64,000 nt of DNA from Phytohabitans flavus (GCF_011764545.1 NZ_AP022870.1:7818001-7882000); one strand, 5' to 3'; shown: positions 35,539 to 44,595, counted from the first letter of the stretch. The notes: generated from the sequence alone by a model not told the origin. Numbers and translations: made by a program.

Positions 35539-36225
35539 CTACCGAGAGGCGTACCTCAGATGGGGGCGGGTCCGCAAACGGATCGTGGACAGTACGGCTA
35601 CCAGCACGGTCGCGAGCAGCGTCGCCAGGATGCCGTGGGTCAGGCCACGGACCAGGTACTCTGTGCCGGTGTGGTCGATCGCGTACGTGCCGATCTCCCG
35701 GCTGGACCAGAAGGGGGTCAGCCGCGTGATGGAGTCGGCCGGGTCGATCATCATCTGGAGGCTGATGGTCACCAGGAGGATGAGCGTCCCCTCCAGTTCG
35801 CGCGGGACCACCGCGCCGATCAGCAGGCCGAACGGGGCGGCGACCGCCACCGCGAGCACCATCGCCGCGGCCACTGCGCCGAGCCGCACCTGGCCGCCAC
35901 GGTCGAACGCGATCAGCGCGAAAAACGGCGCCGCGACCGCGAGCCCCAGCACCCACATGGCAAAAAGCCGGCCGAGGTACAGATGGTGGCTGCGGTATCC
36001 GGAGAGGCGCAGCCGCGGCTCGATCTGGCGGCTCGTGCCACCGGCGAAGAGTGCCGCCGTGCTCACCGCCCAGGCGAGGCCGAGCAGCACGAAGCGGATC
36101 GACTGCCCGACCTGGTCGTGCCGCACCACGTAACAGACGAAGGGAAGAGCGAGGAGCAGCAGGATCACGCCCCGGCGGCGGGACAGCTCACGCAGCGCCA
36201 TCTCGGCGACGGTCAGGAGCCTCAT
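35539..36225 (-). CDS. ABC-2 type transporter permease
   Basis: 228 residues with six hydrophobic segments (GVILLLLALPFVCYVV, IRFVLLGLAWAVSTAALFAG, LFAMWVLGLAVAAPFFALIA, AVAAAMVLAVAVAAPFGLLI, GTLILLVTISLQMMI, ILATLLATVLVAVLS). It begins at an ATG overlapping the ATPase stop (ATGA), so the pair is coupled. Together they form an ABC exporter of unknown substrate under the adjacent PadR regulator. Confidence 0.85.
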   Translation of the reverse strand: MRLLTVAEMALRELSRRRGVILLLLALPFVCYVVRHDQVGQSIRFVLLGLAWAVSTAALFAGGTSRQIEPRLRLSGYRSHHLYLGRLFAMWVLGLAVAAPFFALIAFDRGGQVRLGAVAAAMVLAVAVAAPFGLLIGAVVPRELEGTLILLVTISLQMMIDPADSITRLTPFWSSREIGTYAIDHTGTEYLVRGLTHGILATLLATVLVAVLSTIRLRTRPHLRYASR

Positions 36226-37064
36226 GCCGCGACCTCCCGCGCGCCGGGCGTCAGGTCGAGCACGTGGTCGACCTGGTCGAGCTGGTTGAGCAGATGGGTG
36301 ACCACCACGATCGCCCGCCCTTCGTCGCGCCACCGCCACACGTGCTGCCAGAAGTCGAGGTAGGTGCCGCGGTCGAAGCCCTGGTACGGCTCGTCGAGCA
36401 ACAGCACGTCCGGATCTCCGAGCGTGGCCATCACGAGGTTGAGCTTTTGCCGGGTACCGCCGGAGAGGTGGCGCGCCTGCACATCGCCCGCCGCATCCCA
36501 GTGGAGGGTGGCAGCGCCCCCGCGCCCCAGCTGCCGTGACCGGCCGCGGTCGAAGCCACGGCCGGCTCCGACGAGCACGAAGTGCTCCTCCGGGAGCAGG
36601 AAGTCGTAGGTGCCGCCCTCCTGCGGGCAGTAGCCCAGCAGCCCGTCGACCAGCACCTCGCCGGAGTCAGGTGAGAGCAGGCCAGCGCAGATGCGCAGGA
36701 ACGTGCTTTTGCCGCAACCATTCGCCCCCACCACCGCGGCCACCTCACCGGCGTGGACGGTCAGGTCCGTGGGCTTGAGGACGGTGCGTCGCCCGTACCT
36801 CTTGGTGATCTGGCTGGCCCGTAGCCGCACGCGGCCCCTTGGGCGTCGGGGTTGGCGGCGCTGGCTCGCCAAGCTCTCCGCGACGGCGGCCGCGTATCCC
36901 TCCGGCGTGCCGAACGCCCGCAGCGCCGGCTGCCCACTGTCGCGCAGGTGCGCGGCGGCCTCGGCGACCACATGGTGCGTCACATCCGGCGTGAACCGGT
37001 GCCGGGCGAGCTCCTGGCCGAGCGCGTGCAGCCATCGCTGATCGCTCATGCCTCGCTCGGTCAT
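36222..37064 (-). CDS. ABC transporter ATPase with an N-terminal helical domain
   Basis: 280 residues. Residues 1-75 form a helical region (LHALGQELARHRFTPDVTHH, then RAFGTPEGYAAAVAESL) resembling the HAAS/DUF1700-type domains that accompany PadR-regulated genes. The ATPase follows: Walker A GANGCGKST, signature HLSGGTRQK, Walker B VLLLDEP, switch His in VVVTHLL. The order PadR-ATPase-permease with 4-base overlaps indicates one operon. Substrate unknown; a stress- or drug-responsive exporter is typical for PadR-linked pairs. Confidence 0.87.
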   Translation of the reverse strand: MTERGMSDQRWLHALGQELARHRFTPDVTHHVVAEAAAHLRDSGQPALRAFGTPEGYAAAVAESLASQRRQPRRPRGRVRLRASQITKRYGRRTVLKPTDLTVHAGEVAAVVGANGCGKSTFLRICAGLLSPDSGEVLVDGLLGYCPQEGGTYDFLLPEEHFVLVGAGRGFDRGRSRQLGRGGAATLHWDAAGDVQARHLSGGTRQKLNLVMATLGDPDVLLLDEPYQGFDRGTYLDFWQHVWRWRDEGRAIVVVTHLLNQLDQVDHVLDLTPGAREVAA

Positions 37065-37402
37065 GGGCTGGTCACCTCTTCCATCAGCAGGGCGTCGACC
37101 CGGCCGGCGAAGCTCCGCCAGTCCGTCGACAGGCGGCGCACGGCCTCCTCGCCCGACGGGGTGAGCCGGTAGTACTTGCGCGCAGGGCCGGCCTCGCCGT
37201 CACGCCAGTGGGCCGCGACGAGGCCGGTGCGCTGAAGCCGCAGGAGAACGGGGTAGAGCGTGCCGCCCTGGATCTGACCGAGCCCCGCCCGGTCGAGTGC
37301 CTGGGCGAGCTCGTACCCATACGACTCGCGGCGGGCCAGCAGCGCGAGCACGCAGACGTCGAGCACGCCGCGCAGCCACTGCCCCCGCCGCTCCTGATCC
37401 AC
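37061..37402 (-). CDS. PadR family transcriptional regulator
   Basis: 113 residues with the PadR winged helix: VCVLALLARRESYGYELAQA, IQGGTLYPVLLRLQRTGLV, KYYRLTPSGEEAV. GTG 37402 gives the usual start close to the HTH. It is first in a three-gene operon with the ABC exporter. A perfect 21-bp palindrome starts 24 bases upstream of the start codon and is the likely autoregulatory operator. Confidence 0.92.
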   Translation of the reverse strand: MDQERRGQWLRGVLDVCVLALLARRESYGYELAQALDRAGLGQIQGGTLYPVLLRLQRTGLVAAHWRDGEAGPARKYYRLTPSGEEAVRRLSTDWRSFAGRVDALLMEEVTSP

Positions 37403-37425
37403 GCCGGAGAAGGTAGCACAGCTAT

Positions 37426-37446
37426 CTAGATGGCACTGCCATCTAG
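37426..37446. promoter_or_regulatory. 21-bp palindrome, likely PadR operator
   Basis: The half-site CTAGATGGCA is followed by one C and its exact inverse. It overlaps the last codons and stop of the upstream small gene and precedes padR by 23 bases. Confidence 0.7.
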
Positions 37447-37653
37447 CGGGCGCCAATCGTCCGGACCGGTGAGGAGCGCGCGGACGGCCTCGTACGCCTC
37501 GTCCTCGCTGTCGTACTCATAGAAGCGGGACACGCCCTCGGCCCCGCCCGCGCGCTGCTCCACGAACCACTGGTCGGCGTCCGCGCGCAGGTACACATCC
37601 CGGCGCGCGAGCCGCCCCCATTTGCCGTTCCACCAGTGCTTTCGCTGTTCCAT
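37426..37653 (-). CDS. Small conserved actinobacterial protein
   Basis: 75 residues, soluble, with alternating aromatic and charged positions (HWWNGKWGRLARRDVYLRAD, QWFVEQRAGGAEGVSRFYEY, EAYEAVRALL). It is recognised as a type of short conserved actinobacterial protein without known function. ATG 37653 is preferred. The stop codon lies inside the PadR palindrome, so PadR binding covers its 3' end. Confidence 0.6.
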   Translation of the reverse strand: MEQRKHWWNGKWGRLARRDVYLRADADQWFVEQRAGGAEGVSRFYEYDSEDEAYEAVRALLTGPDDWRPLDGSAI

Positions 37654-37681
37654 CGGGGCACTGTATAGAACAGACGTTCGA

Positions 37682-38128
37682 CTATCGCTGGCCGGGTCGA
37701 TCTCTGTTGACGAGGTTGTCGAGGGCACCGCGCTGCTGCTCGGGTACCCGGTTGGAGAGGAGTGCGTCGCGGATCTCGGTGAGGAGCTTGATCTCCTCGC
37801 TGGGGGCGGCGGGCGGGGGCTCCTCGCCGCGGCGGCGGCGCTCGGCGAGCCTGTTCATCGGCACTACGACGAAGAAGTAGAGCGTCGCGGCGGTGAGGAA
37901 GAACGCGATCCCCGCGTTGATGAACGCCGCCCAGTCGAACGCCACGCCGCGGATGCGCACCGCTCCGGCCGTGATGCCTTCGCCGCCCGAGATGACCCGC
38001 ACCAGCGGCTCGAGGAACGACTTGGTGAACTGGGTCACCAGTCCGGTGAACGCCGCGCCGATCACGATGCCGACCGCGAGGTCGACCACGTTGCCGCGCA
38101 TGATGAAGTCTTTGAAACCCTTGAACAT
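37682..38128 (-). CDS. mscL: Large-conductance mechanosensitive channel
   Basis: 148 residues. It opens MFKGFKDFIMRGNVVDLAVG with the typical N-terminal helix and TM1 (VVDLAVGIVIGAAFTGLVTQ). A periplasmic loop and TM2 (FINAGIAFFLTAATLYFFVV) follow, then a charged cytoplasmic helix (EIKLLTEIRDALLSN). It forms a homopentameric emergency valve for hypo-osmotic shock in the inner membrane. Length is normal for actinobacterial MscL. Confidence 0.95.
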   Translation of the reverse strand: MFKGFKDFIMRGNVVDLAVGIVIGAAFTGLVTQFTKSFLEPLVRVISGGEGITAGAVRIRGVAFDWAAFINAGIAFFLTAATLYFFVVVPMNRLAERRRRGEEPPPAAPSEEIKLLTEIRDALLSNRVPEQQRGALDNLVNRDRPGQR

Positions 38129-38153
38129 GCCCAGCACCGTAGTGGTATCGGCG

Positions 38154-38870
38154 TCATACCTCCAGAAATGCCCCAGCCTCGGCGGCCGCCCGTGTCGGAT
38201 CTCCGGCCCGGATCGCGTTGACGAGGCTGTCGTGCTCGACCCGGTGCTCGGGGCGCAGCTCGTCGCCCACGCAGGTGGCGATCGAGGCACGCAGCATGGC
38301 CGCCCCGAACGAGGCGTAGAGCTCGGCCAGCATCGCGTTGTGCGCGGCCGCGACGATCGCCGTGTGCAGCACGGCGTCGGCCTCGACGAAATCATCGACG
38401 CGGCCTGACCGCCACGCGGCCTCGCGGTCGGCGAGCGCGCCGTCGAGCGCCGCCATGTCTTCCGCGGTACGGCGCATCGCCGCCAACCGAGCCGCCTCGA
38501 CCTCGAACGCGCGGCGCACCTCGACTGCCTCGGCTTGCTGCGCGCCTGCCAGCCGACGGCTTACCGCACCGGTCATCTCGTCGGCGGAAATCACATAGGT
38601 GCCCGAGCCCTGGCGGCACTCCAGCACCCCCGCGTGCACCAGCGCTCGCACCGCCTCGCGAACCGTATTGCGCCCGACGCCCAGCGCCTCGACCAGCTGC
38701 GGCTCGGTCGGGATGCGGCTGCCCACCGGCCAATCGCCGCTGGCGACCTGCTCGCGGAGCTGGTCGATCACCTGCCGGACCAGCGTCGGCCGCGAACGCG
38801 GGCCAGCGGTATCGCGGCGGCTGGCCGTCTCCCGGGCGGTGCCCGCCTCGGGAGCTGCGACAAGTGGCAT
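38154..38870 (-). CDS. GntR/FadR family transcriptional regulator
   Basis: 238 residues. The winged helix RQVIDQLREQVASGDWPVGS, then IPTEPQLVEALGVGRNTVRE and RQGSGTYV, is GntR type. The all-helical FCD effector domain has VEADAVLHTAIVAAAHN and HDSLVNAIRAGD, with the metal-binding histidines expected of FadR/FCD members. It is divergent from an MFS gene with a palindrome between them, so it probably controls that transporter. Confidence 0.9.
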   Translation of the reverse strand: MPLVAAPEAGTARETASRRDTAGPRSRPTLVRQVIDQLREQVASGDWPVGSRIPTEPQLVEALGVGRNTVREAVRALVHAGVLECRQGSGTYVISADEMTGAVSRRLAGAQQAEAVEVRRAFEVEAARLAAMRRTAEDMAALDGALADREAAWRSGRVDDFVEADAVLHTAIVAAAHNAMLAELYASFGAAMLRASIATCVGDELRPEHRVEHDSLVNAIRAGDPTRAAAEAGAFLEV

Positions 38871-38891
38871 CGCTTACATCACCCGACCATA

Positions 38892-38906
38892 AATCATCCC
38901 ATGATT
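38892..38906. promoter_or_regulatory. Palindrome between the GntR regulator and the MFS gene
   Basis: AATCAT and ATGATT form a perfect dyad around CCC in the 41-bp intergenic region; the position suits an operator for the adjacent GntR protein. Confidence 0.5.
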
Positions 38907-38911
38907 TTAGG

Positions 38912-40153
38912 ATGGTTGTCGTGGCTCCGCCAGCATCGACACTCAGCGCTTCCGTTCCCGCCGCCGTCGACATCGCACCGTCCAACCGGACGAAGGGCGC
39001 CGCCCTCGTCCTCGTCGGCATCCTGCTCGTCGCCCTCAACCTGCGTGTCGCGATCACGAGCCTCGGCGCCCTCCTGGAGGAGGTGCGCACCGGCCTGCAC
39101 CTGTCCGGCGCGATGGCCGGTGTCGTGACGACGATGCCGACAATCGCGTTCGCCGCCTTCGGCGCGATGGCGCCGTGGCTGGTGCGCCGCTTCTCGCCGG
39201 GCCGTGTGGTGGTCGCCGCCATGGTCGCGCTGCTCGCGGGTGAGGTGGTGCGGGTCGCCACGGGCTCCACGGCCGTCTTCATCGCCACGAGCGCGCTGGC
39301 CCTGGCCGGCATCGCGGTCGCCAACATCCTGCTGCCGCTGCTGGTGCGGCAGCACTTCCCAAACCGGACCGGGCTGGTCACCGGTGCGTACACGGTCTCG
39401 CTGACCGCCGGCGCCTCGGTGGCCGCCGCCTCCGCCGTGCCGATCGCGGACGCCTTCGGCTCGTGGCGGGCCGGGCTGGGCGCGTGGTCTGTGCTGGCCG
39501 TGATCGCGGTACTGCCATGGCTGCCCGCGATCTTCCGCCGTACCTCCGTGCACACGGCCACCCCGCCGCTGACCCGCCGGGTGCGCCCCGCACGTACCCG
39601 GGTCGGCTGGGCGATGGCGATCTACTTCGGGGCGCAGGCGCTGAGCGGGTACGCCACGATGGGCTGGCTCGCCCAGCTCTTCCGCGACTCCGGCTATCGC
39701 CCGCAGACGGCCGGCCTGCTGCTCGCCGGCGTGACCGCGGTGGGCATCCCGGTGGCGCTTGTGATGCCGGCACTCGCGATGCGGCTGCGCAACCTGCGCC
39801 CGCTGGTGCTGGCACTGTCGGCCTTAATGATCGCCTCGTACGTGGGCCTCGCCCTCGCCCCGCACGGCGGCGCCGTCGCGTGGGTGGTGCTGCTCTCGAT
39901 CGGCCAGGGCTCGTTTCCGCTCGTGCTGGTGACGATCGGACTGCGGGCGAGGACGCCCGAGGGGACCGTGGCACTGTCCGCCTTCGCCCAGAGCGTCGGC
40001 TACCTGATCGCCGCACTCGGCCCACTCGTGGTCGGCACGCTCTACGAGGTCACCGGCGGCTGGGACCTGCCGATCGGCTTCCTCATCGCTGCGGCGCTCG
40101 TCCAGACGGTGGCTGGGCTTGCGGTCGCCCGCCCGAGGTTTGTCGAGGACTGA
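38912..40153 (+). CDS. MFS transporter, CynX/NimT type
   Basis: 413 residues with 12 predicted membrane helices. The opening segment GILLVALNLRVAITSLGALL and the first-loop region AMAGVVTTMPTIAFAAFGAM match the CynX/NimT cyanate/nitroimidazole group. FGSWRAGLGAWSVLAV and SGYATMGWLAQLFRDSGY are also conserved there. ATG 38912 begins just after the palindrome. Substrate unknown; the divergent GntR protein suggests induction by its ligand. Confidence 0.87.
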   Translation: MVVVAPPASTLSASVPAAVDIAPSNRTKGAALVLVGILLVALNLRVAITSLGALLEEVRTGLHLSGAMAGVVTTMPTIAFAAFGAMAPWLVRRFSPGRVVVAAMVALLAGEVVRVATGSTAVFIATSALALAGIAVANILLPLLVRQHFPNRTGLVTGAYTVSLTAGASVAAASAVPIADAFGSWRAGLGAWSVLAVIAVLPWLPAIFRRTSVHTATPPLTRRVRPARTRVGWAMAIYFGAQALSGYATMGWLAQLFRDSGYRPQTAGLLLAGVTAVGIPVALVMPALAMRLRNLRPLVLALSALMIASYVGLALAPHGGAVAWVVLLSIGQGSFPLVLVTIGLRARTPEGTVALSAFAQSVGYLIAALGPLVVGTLYEVTGGWDLPIGFLIAAALVQTVAGLAVARPRFVED

Positions 40154-40188
40154 CGCCCGTCCGTCTGGGCCCGGTCCCTTTCGTTGGG

Positions 40189-40230
40189 CCCGGGCCCGGT
40201 CCGGCGGAGGGCGTTGGACCGGGGCCCGGG
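40189..40230. terminator. Bidirectional hairpin terminator
   Basis: CCCGGGCCCGGTCC (40189-40202) pairs with GGACCGGGGCCCGGG (40216-40230), with a single bulged G, between the converging MFS and lipoprotein genes. Confidence 0.65.
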
Positions 40231-40253
40231 TGGCCTGCGGGTGTGGCCCGGGC

Positions 40254-40820
40254 TTACGGGGTGGGCGGGGCGCTCGGGCGCAGGACCGCGCACGCCTCGA
40301 TTGCTGCGGCGACCTTGGGGTCGGTCGTGCTCGGGTTGGCACCCAGGTCGACGCCGCGGTCGGACAGGCAGTTGCGATAGGCGGCGCCGGCCTCGCGATT
40401 GGCCCCGCCACCCGGCCCGCCGGCTGGTCCGCCAGTCGGCCGCAGCGACGCGCAAGCCTCCTGGGCCTTTTGCCAGGTCGCGTCGTCGACGCCCTCCGGC
40501 CGGAAACCGCCCATCCGCCCGCCAGGCGGCGCGCCCGACGGGAACGCTGTGGGGGCGCCCGATGCCAAGGCGGGCGGGCGCCCGGACGGGAAGTCGCTTG
40601 GCCGGCCCGACGGGAAGCCGCCCGGCCGCCCGGACGGCATCGCCTGGATGTCGATGCCCTGCTCCCGAAGGCAGTCCAGATAGGCCGAGGCGCCGCCCGG
40701 TGCACCTTGCTGGCCCTGGTCGGACTCTCCGGAGTCGCCGTCCGAACCGCACCCCGCGGCGAGGAGTAGGGCCGCCGATCCGGCTGCCAGCGCGAGGGTC
40801 CAATGCGTGCGCAGAGACAC
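40254..40820 (-). CDS. Lipoprotein with Gly/Pro/Ser-rich repeats, beside the export cluster
   Basis: 188 residues. The lipobox is ALLLAAGCGSDG; the mature protein has paired cysteine-containing segments (YLDCLREQGIDIQAM and YRNCLSDRGVDLGAN; EACASLRP and EACAVLRP). These show two internal repeats separated by a GRPGGFPSGRPSDFPSGR-type low-complexity stretch. GTG 40820 follows GGAGGACCT. It is divergent from the first adaptor gene. Function unknown; the duplicated Cys-containing module is typical of actinobacterial lipoproteins next to MacAB-like exporters. Confidence 0.75.
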   Translation of the reverse strand: MSLRTHWTLALAAGSAALLLAAGCGSDGDSGESDQGQQGAPGGASAYLDCLREQGIDIQAMPSGRPGGFPSGRPSDFPSGRPPALASGAPTAFPSGAPPGGRMGGFRPEGVDDATWQKAQEACASLRPTGGPAGGPGGGANREAGAAYRNCLSDRGVDLGANPSTTDPKVAAAIEACAVLRPSAPPTP

Positions 40821-41001
40821 AGGTCCTCCATCCTTGGTCGTGCCGCGGGCCTTGGGGACTCCGCGGCACGCGGGCTCATGCAACCGCGACTACCTCCACG
40901 CCGCGTCAGGCGAAGCTCGGAGAACGCTTCAAATCGACTTTGAGCAAACTCCGAGGTACGGCTCAGCCGCCTGCGAGGTGAATCGCTGAGACTCGCGGCT
41001 C

Positions 41002-42288
41002 ATGGGCGTTCGCCGGAAGAGATGGCGTGGTCGCACGCGGTTTGCCGTGGGTGGCCTCGTCGTGCTGGTCGTCGTGCTGACCTCTGCGGGGGCATACGCA
41101 TTGACCGGTGGTGAGCCGGCGCCGTCCGCCAAGAGCGATACAGCGCGGGTCGACCGGGGTGACGTGGCCACGGCGGTTGCGACGACAGGTTCGCTCGAGC
41201 CCGCGCAGACGCGGACGCTCGGCTTCGCTGCCGACGGCACGGTGACGTCGGTCAAGGTGCGGCCGGGCGACCAGGTGAAGACCGGCCAGGTGCTCGCCGA
41301 GATCGACGCCACCGACGCGCAGGAGCGGGTCGACGACGCCCAGGACGCACTTGACGAGGCCGAGGAGGCGCTCGACGAGGCGGAGGAGTCGGCCGACAGC
41401 GAGACGAGCACCTGTGCCGTCTCCGCCGCCCTGTCGCAGGAGGCGGTGCCGGTCGTCCTGGTGGCGGGCGGGTCGACGACGCCCTCACCGACGCCGTCCT
41501 CCTCGCCGAGTGGCCAGCCGTCCCCGTCCCCGTCTCCCTCGCCGTCCCGGTCGACCCAGCCGTCACCGAGCCAGCCGCCGCGCTCCAGCGCGCCGCCAGG
41601 GCCCAGCGGTGGGTCGGCGCCGGGCGGCGGCCAGCCGGGCGGCGGGGCCAGCTCCGCCTGCCCCGGTGGCGCCGCCCGAGGCGGCGATCCGGTGTTCACC
41701 GCCCAGCAGCGGGTAACGAGCGCCGAGCTCGCGCTAGCCGAGGCGAAGGACCAGCTGGCCGGGACGAAGATCACGGCTCCCATCGGCGGCAAGGTGCTCG
41801 AGGTGGCCGGCAAGGTGGGCTCCGAGGTCGGGGCGGGTAGCACGTTCGTGTCGCTGGCCGACGTGGCCGGCATGCAGGTGGCGGCCGACTTCCCCGAGGC
41901 CGACGCGGGCCACCTCGAGATGGGTCAGACCGCGACGGTGACGCTGGCCAACCGGCCGGGCGAGGAGTTCGCCGCCCGAGTCGTGCGGGTCAGCCCGGTG
42001 GGTGCCGCCGACGGCAACATGGTGCGATATGGCGCGGTGCTCGCGTTCGAGGAGGTTCCGGCGGAGCTTCTCGTGGGGCAGAGCGCGGGCGTCCGGGTCA
42101 AGACGAGCGAAGTCACCGGCGTGCTGCGGGTGCCCTCGACGGCTGTTCGGGCCGAGGGGACGGTCGTCGTGCGGACGGCGGCGGGAGATGAGTCCCGTAC
42201 CGTGGAGGTCGGCCTGCGTGGCGACCAGTTCACCGAGATCAAGAGCGGACTCATCGACGGTGATGAGGTAGTCATAGCTGGTGCCTAG
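41002..42288 (+). CDS. HlyD/MacA-type export adaptor with a disordered insertion
   Basis: 428 residues. A signal anchor (FAVGGLVVLVVVLTSAGAYA), a biotinyl-lipoyl-like strand pair (RTLGFAADGTVTSVKVRPGD) and a coiled coil follow. The hairpin tip is replaced by a Ser/Pro/Gly-rich stretch of about 80 residues (41470-41690) flanked by two cysteines (STCAVSA, SSACPGG). The lipoyl and beta-barrel domains resume (KITAPIGGKVLEVAGKVGSE, ATVTLANRPGEEFAARVVRV). It is the membrane-anchored adaptor of an ABC exporter. It stands 44 bases before the response regulator. Confidence 0.85.
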   Translation: MGVRRKRWRGRTRFAVGGLVVLVVVLTSAGAYALTGGEPAPSAKSDTARVDRGDVATAVATTGSLEPAQTRTLGFAADGTVTSVKVRPGDQVKTGQVLAEIDATDAQERVDDAQDALDEAEEALDEAEESADSETSTCAVSAALSQEAVPVVLVAGGSTTPSPTPSSSPSGQPSPSPSPSPSRSTQPSPSQPPRSSAPPGPSGGSAPGGGQPGGGASSACPGGAARGGDPVFTAQQRVTSAELALAEAKDQLAGTKITAPIGGKVLEVAGKVGSEVGAGSTFVSLADVAGMQVAADFPEADAGHLEMGQTATVTLANRPGEEFAARVVRVSPVGAADGNMVRYGAVLAFEEVPAELLVGQSAGVRVKTSEVTGVLRVPSTAVRAEGTVVVRTAAGDESRTVEVGLRGDQFTEIKSGLIDGDEVVIAGA

Positions 42289-42332
42289 GAAGTTCCCAGC
42301 GAACTCTGAGGCAGTTCCCGTAGAAGTGTGAC

Positions 42333-43049
42333 GTGGCTGGCCGTTTGACCCGGGTGCTCGTCGTGGACGACGAGCCCAACATCTGCGCTCTGCTCTCCGC
42401 GACGCTGCGGCTCATCGAGTTCGAGGTGCGCGTGGCGAGCAGCGGACACGAGGCGCTGGCCACGGCCGTCGAGTTCGAGCCCGATCTGGTGGTGCTCGAC
42501 GTGATGCTGCCCGACCTCGACGGGTTCCAGGTCGCGCAGCGCCTGCGGGCAGGCTCGGGTCCGGGCGTGCCGGTGCTGTTCCTGACCGCGCGGGACGCGG
42601 TCGAGGACCGCATCTCCGGGCTGACCGTCGGCGCCGACGACTACGTGACCAAGCCGTTCAGCCTGGAAGAGGTCGTGCTCCGCATCCGGGCGATCCTGCG
42701 CCGCAGCCGCATCGAGCCGGATGGCGATGGCGACAGCGGTGTCCTGCGCTACGCCGACCTGGAGCTCGACGAGGACGCGCACGAGGTGCGCCGTGGCGGG
42801 CGACTTGTCGACCTCTCGCCGACCGAGTTCAACCTGCTTCGTTACCTGCTCGTCAACGCCGGGCGGGTGGTGAGCAAGGCGCAGATACTCGACCGTGTGT
42901 GGAGCTACGACTTCGGCGGCGACGGTCGGATCGTCGAGTCGTATGTGTACTACCTGCGCAAAAAGATCGACTGCTGGGAGCCGCCGCTGATCCACACGGT
43001 GCGCGGCGTCGGTTACGCGCTCCGCCTGCCCCGGGCCCCGGACGAATGA
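42333..43049 (+). CDS. OmpR-family response regulator of the export cluster
   Basis: 238 residues. Receiver: VLVVDDEPN, phospho-acceptor Asp56 in LVVLDVMLPD, Lys in YVTKPFSLEE. The winged helix carries LSPTEFNLLRYLLVNAGRVV, then VESYVYYLRKKID and VRGVGYALRLP. GTG start. It overlaps the kinase by 4 bases (ATGA). Embedded between two adaptor genes, so it most likely controls the surrounding exporter. Confidence 0.93.
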   Translation: MAGRLTRVLVVDDEPNICALLSATLRLIEFEVRVASSGHEALATAVEFEPDLVVLDVMLPDLDGFQVAQRLRAGSGPGVPVLFLTARDAVEDRISGLTVGADDYVTKPFSLEEVVLRIRAILRRSRIEPDGDGDSGVLRYADLELDEDAHEVRRGGRLVDLSPTEFNLLRYLLVNAGRVVSKAQILDRVWSYDFGGDGRIVESYVYYLRKKIDCWEPPLIHTVRGVGYALRLPRAPDE

Positions 43050-44554
43050 AGATGCCGCCGAAGTGGCGGCACTGGACGCTCCGGTCCCGCCTCGTCCTCG
43101 TGGTGGCCGCGCTCAGCGCGGTCGCTCTCGTCGCGTCCAACGCGGCCGGCATCCTGCTCCTGAAGCAGTACCTGACAGACCAGATCGACGACCAGCTCAC
43201 CGGGATGAGCCGCATGGCGGCCGATCCCCTGCCGCCGATCCGGGTGCGCCTGAGCGACGGGTTTCCGCGCGGCAGCTTCGACCTGTACCGGACGATCCTG
43301 ATCTTCGATGCACAGGGCAACCAGTCGCCGCCCCAGGGCGCCTATGTGGTCGAGATATCGCCGCCCGAGGTCGGTTCGTTCGAGGAGCTGCGCGAGCGGG
43401 CCGGCGGTGAGCCGTTCACAGTGGAGTCGGCCGACGGTGAGGACCACTGGCGCGTGGCGGTGGTCGAGCGCCCCGACGGCGGTGTGGCCGTCCCGGCCGT
43501 CTCGTTGCGGCAGGTCGACGCCACCGCCGACCTGCTGCTGGTGATCGACCTGGTCGTGATGTTCATCGTGCTGTTCCTGCTCGGGCTTGTCGCGGCCTCG
43601 GTGGTGCGGATCGGCCTGCGCCCGCTGACCCGGATGGAGACCACCTCGACCGAGATCACGGCGGGCGACCTGACCCGCCGCGTCGACGATGCCGACCCGC
43701 ACACCGAGTCGGGCCGGCTGGGCATCGCGCTCAACTCCATGCTCGACCGGATCGAGTCGGAGGTCGCCGCCCGTAGGGCGTCTGAGCAACGCATCCGGCA
43801 GTTCGTCGCGGACGCGTCGCACGAGCTGCGCACCCCGCTCACGTCGATCCGGGGCTTCGCCGAGCTGTACCGTCGCGGCGGCGCCCCATCCGGCCCTCTG
43901 CTGGACGAGACGATGTCCCGGATCGAGGCGGAGGCCGCGCGGATGGGGCTGCTCGTCGAAGACCTGCTGTTGCTCGCCAAGCTGGACCGCCAGCGCGAGG
44001 CGCAGCGGCGACCGGTCGACCTGCTCGCGATCGCCGCCGACACGATCCGCGACGCGCATGCCCGGCGCCCCGACCGGCCGGTGCGGCTGGCCAGCTTCGG
44101 CGGAGACCAGTGCGGCTTCGAGCCGGTCACCGTACTCGGCGACGAGCACCGCCTCCGCCAGGTCGCCACCAATCTCGTGGCCAACGCGCTCCAGCACACC
44201 CCGCCGCAGGCGGACATCACGGTGCGGGTGGGGCGGCTCGGTGGATACCGGCCGCATCGCTCCACCGCCGCCGCGGTCGGCGACGAGCCGCCCCGCCGGG
44301 TGCCGGTCGCGGTGTTGGAGGTCGCCGACACCGGGCCGGGCGTGCCCGCCGAGCACGCGGGGCGGATCTTCGAGCGGCTCTACCGGGCGGACCAGAGCCG
44401 CGCCCGGCGCAATGGCGGCTCGGGGCTGGGCCTGTCGATCGTCGCGGCGATCGTGAGCAGCCACGGCGGCCGGGTTGAGCTGGAGACCGCGCCGGGGCAG
44501 GGATCCGCCTTCCGGGTGTTGCTGCCTACGGGTTCCCAGTCAGCTTTGAGGTAG
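43046..44554 (+). CDS. Sensor histidine kinase of the export cluster
   Basis: 502 residues. TM1 (LVLVVAALSAVALVASNAAG) and TM2 (LLLVIDLVVMFIVLFLLGLV) flank an external domain of about 140 residues. HAMP, the histidine in FVADASHELRTPLTS, the N box (LVANALQHTP) and G boxes (VADTGPGVP, GGSGLGLSIVAAI) follow. The ATG overlaps the regulator stop. The family sense envelope stress or antibiotics in many MacAB-linked systems. Confidence 0.93.
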   Translation: MKMPPKWRHWTLRSRLVLVVAALSAVALVASNAAGILLLKQYLTDQIDDQLTGMSRMAADPLPPIRVRLSDGFPRGSFDLYRTILIFDAQGNQSPPQGAYVVEISPPEVGSFEELRERAGGEPFTVESADGEDHWRVAVVERPDGGVAVPAVSLRQVDATADLLLVIDLVVMFIVLFLLGLVAASVVRIGLRPLTRMETTSTEITAGDLTRRVDDADPHTESGRLGIALNSMLDRIESEVAARRASEQRIRQFVADASHELRTPLTSIRGFAELYRRGGAPSGPLLDETMSRIEAEAARMGLLVEDLLLLAKLDRQREAQRRPVDLLAIAADTIRDAHARRPDRPVRLASFGGDQCGFEPVTVLGDEHRLRQVATNLVANALQHTPPQADITVRVGRLGGYRPHRSTAAAVGDEPPRRVPVAVLEVADTGPGVPAEHAGRIFERLYRADQSRARRNGGSGLGLSIVAAIVSSHGGRVELETAPGQGSAFRVLLPTGSQSALR

Positions 44555-44595
44555 CGCAGGGCTGGCTCCGAGCCGCCTCCTCCAAGCTTTCGCGC

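Noticed and set aside
40916..40955. CTCGGAG/CTCCGAG dyad upstream of the first adaptor
   Set aside because: A 26-base loop and only 7 bp; too weak to call an operator or terminator.
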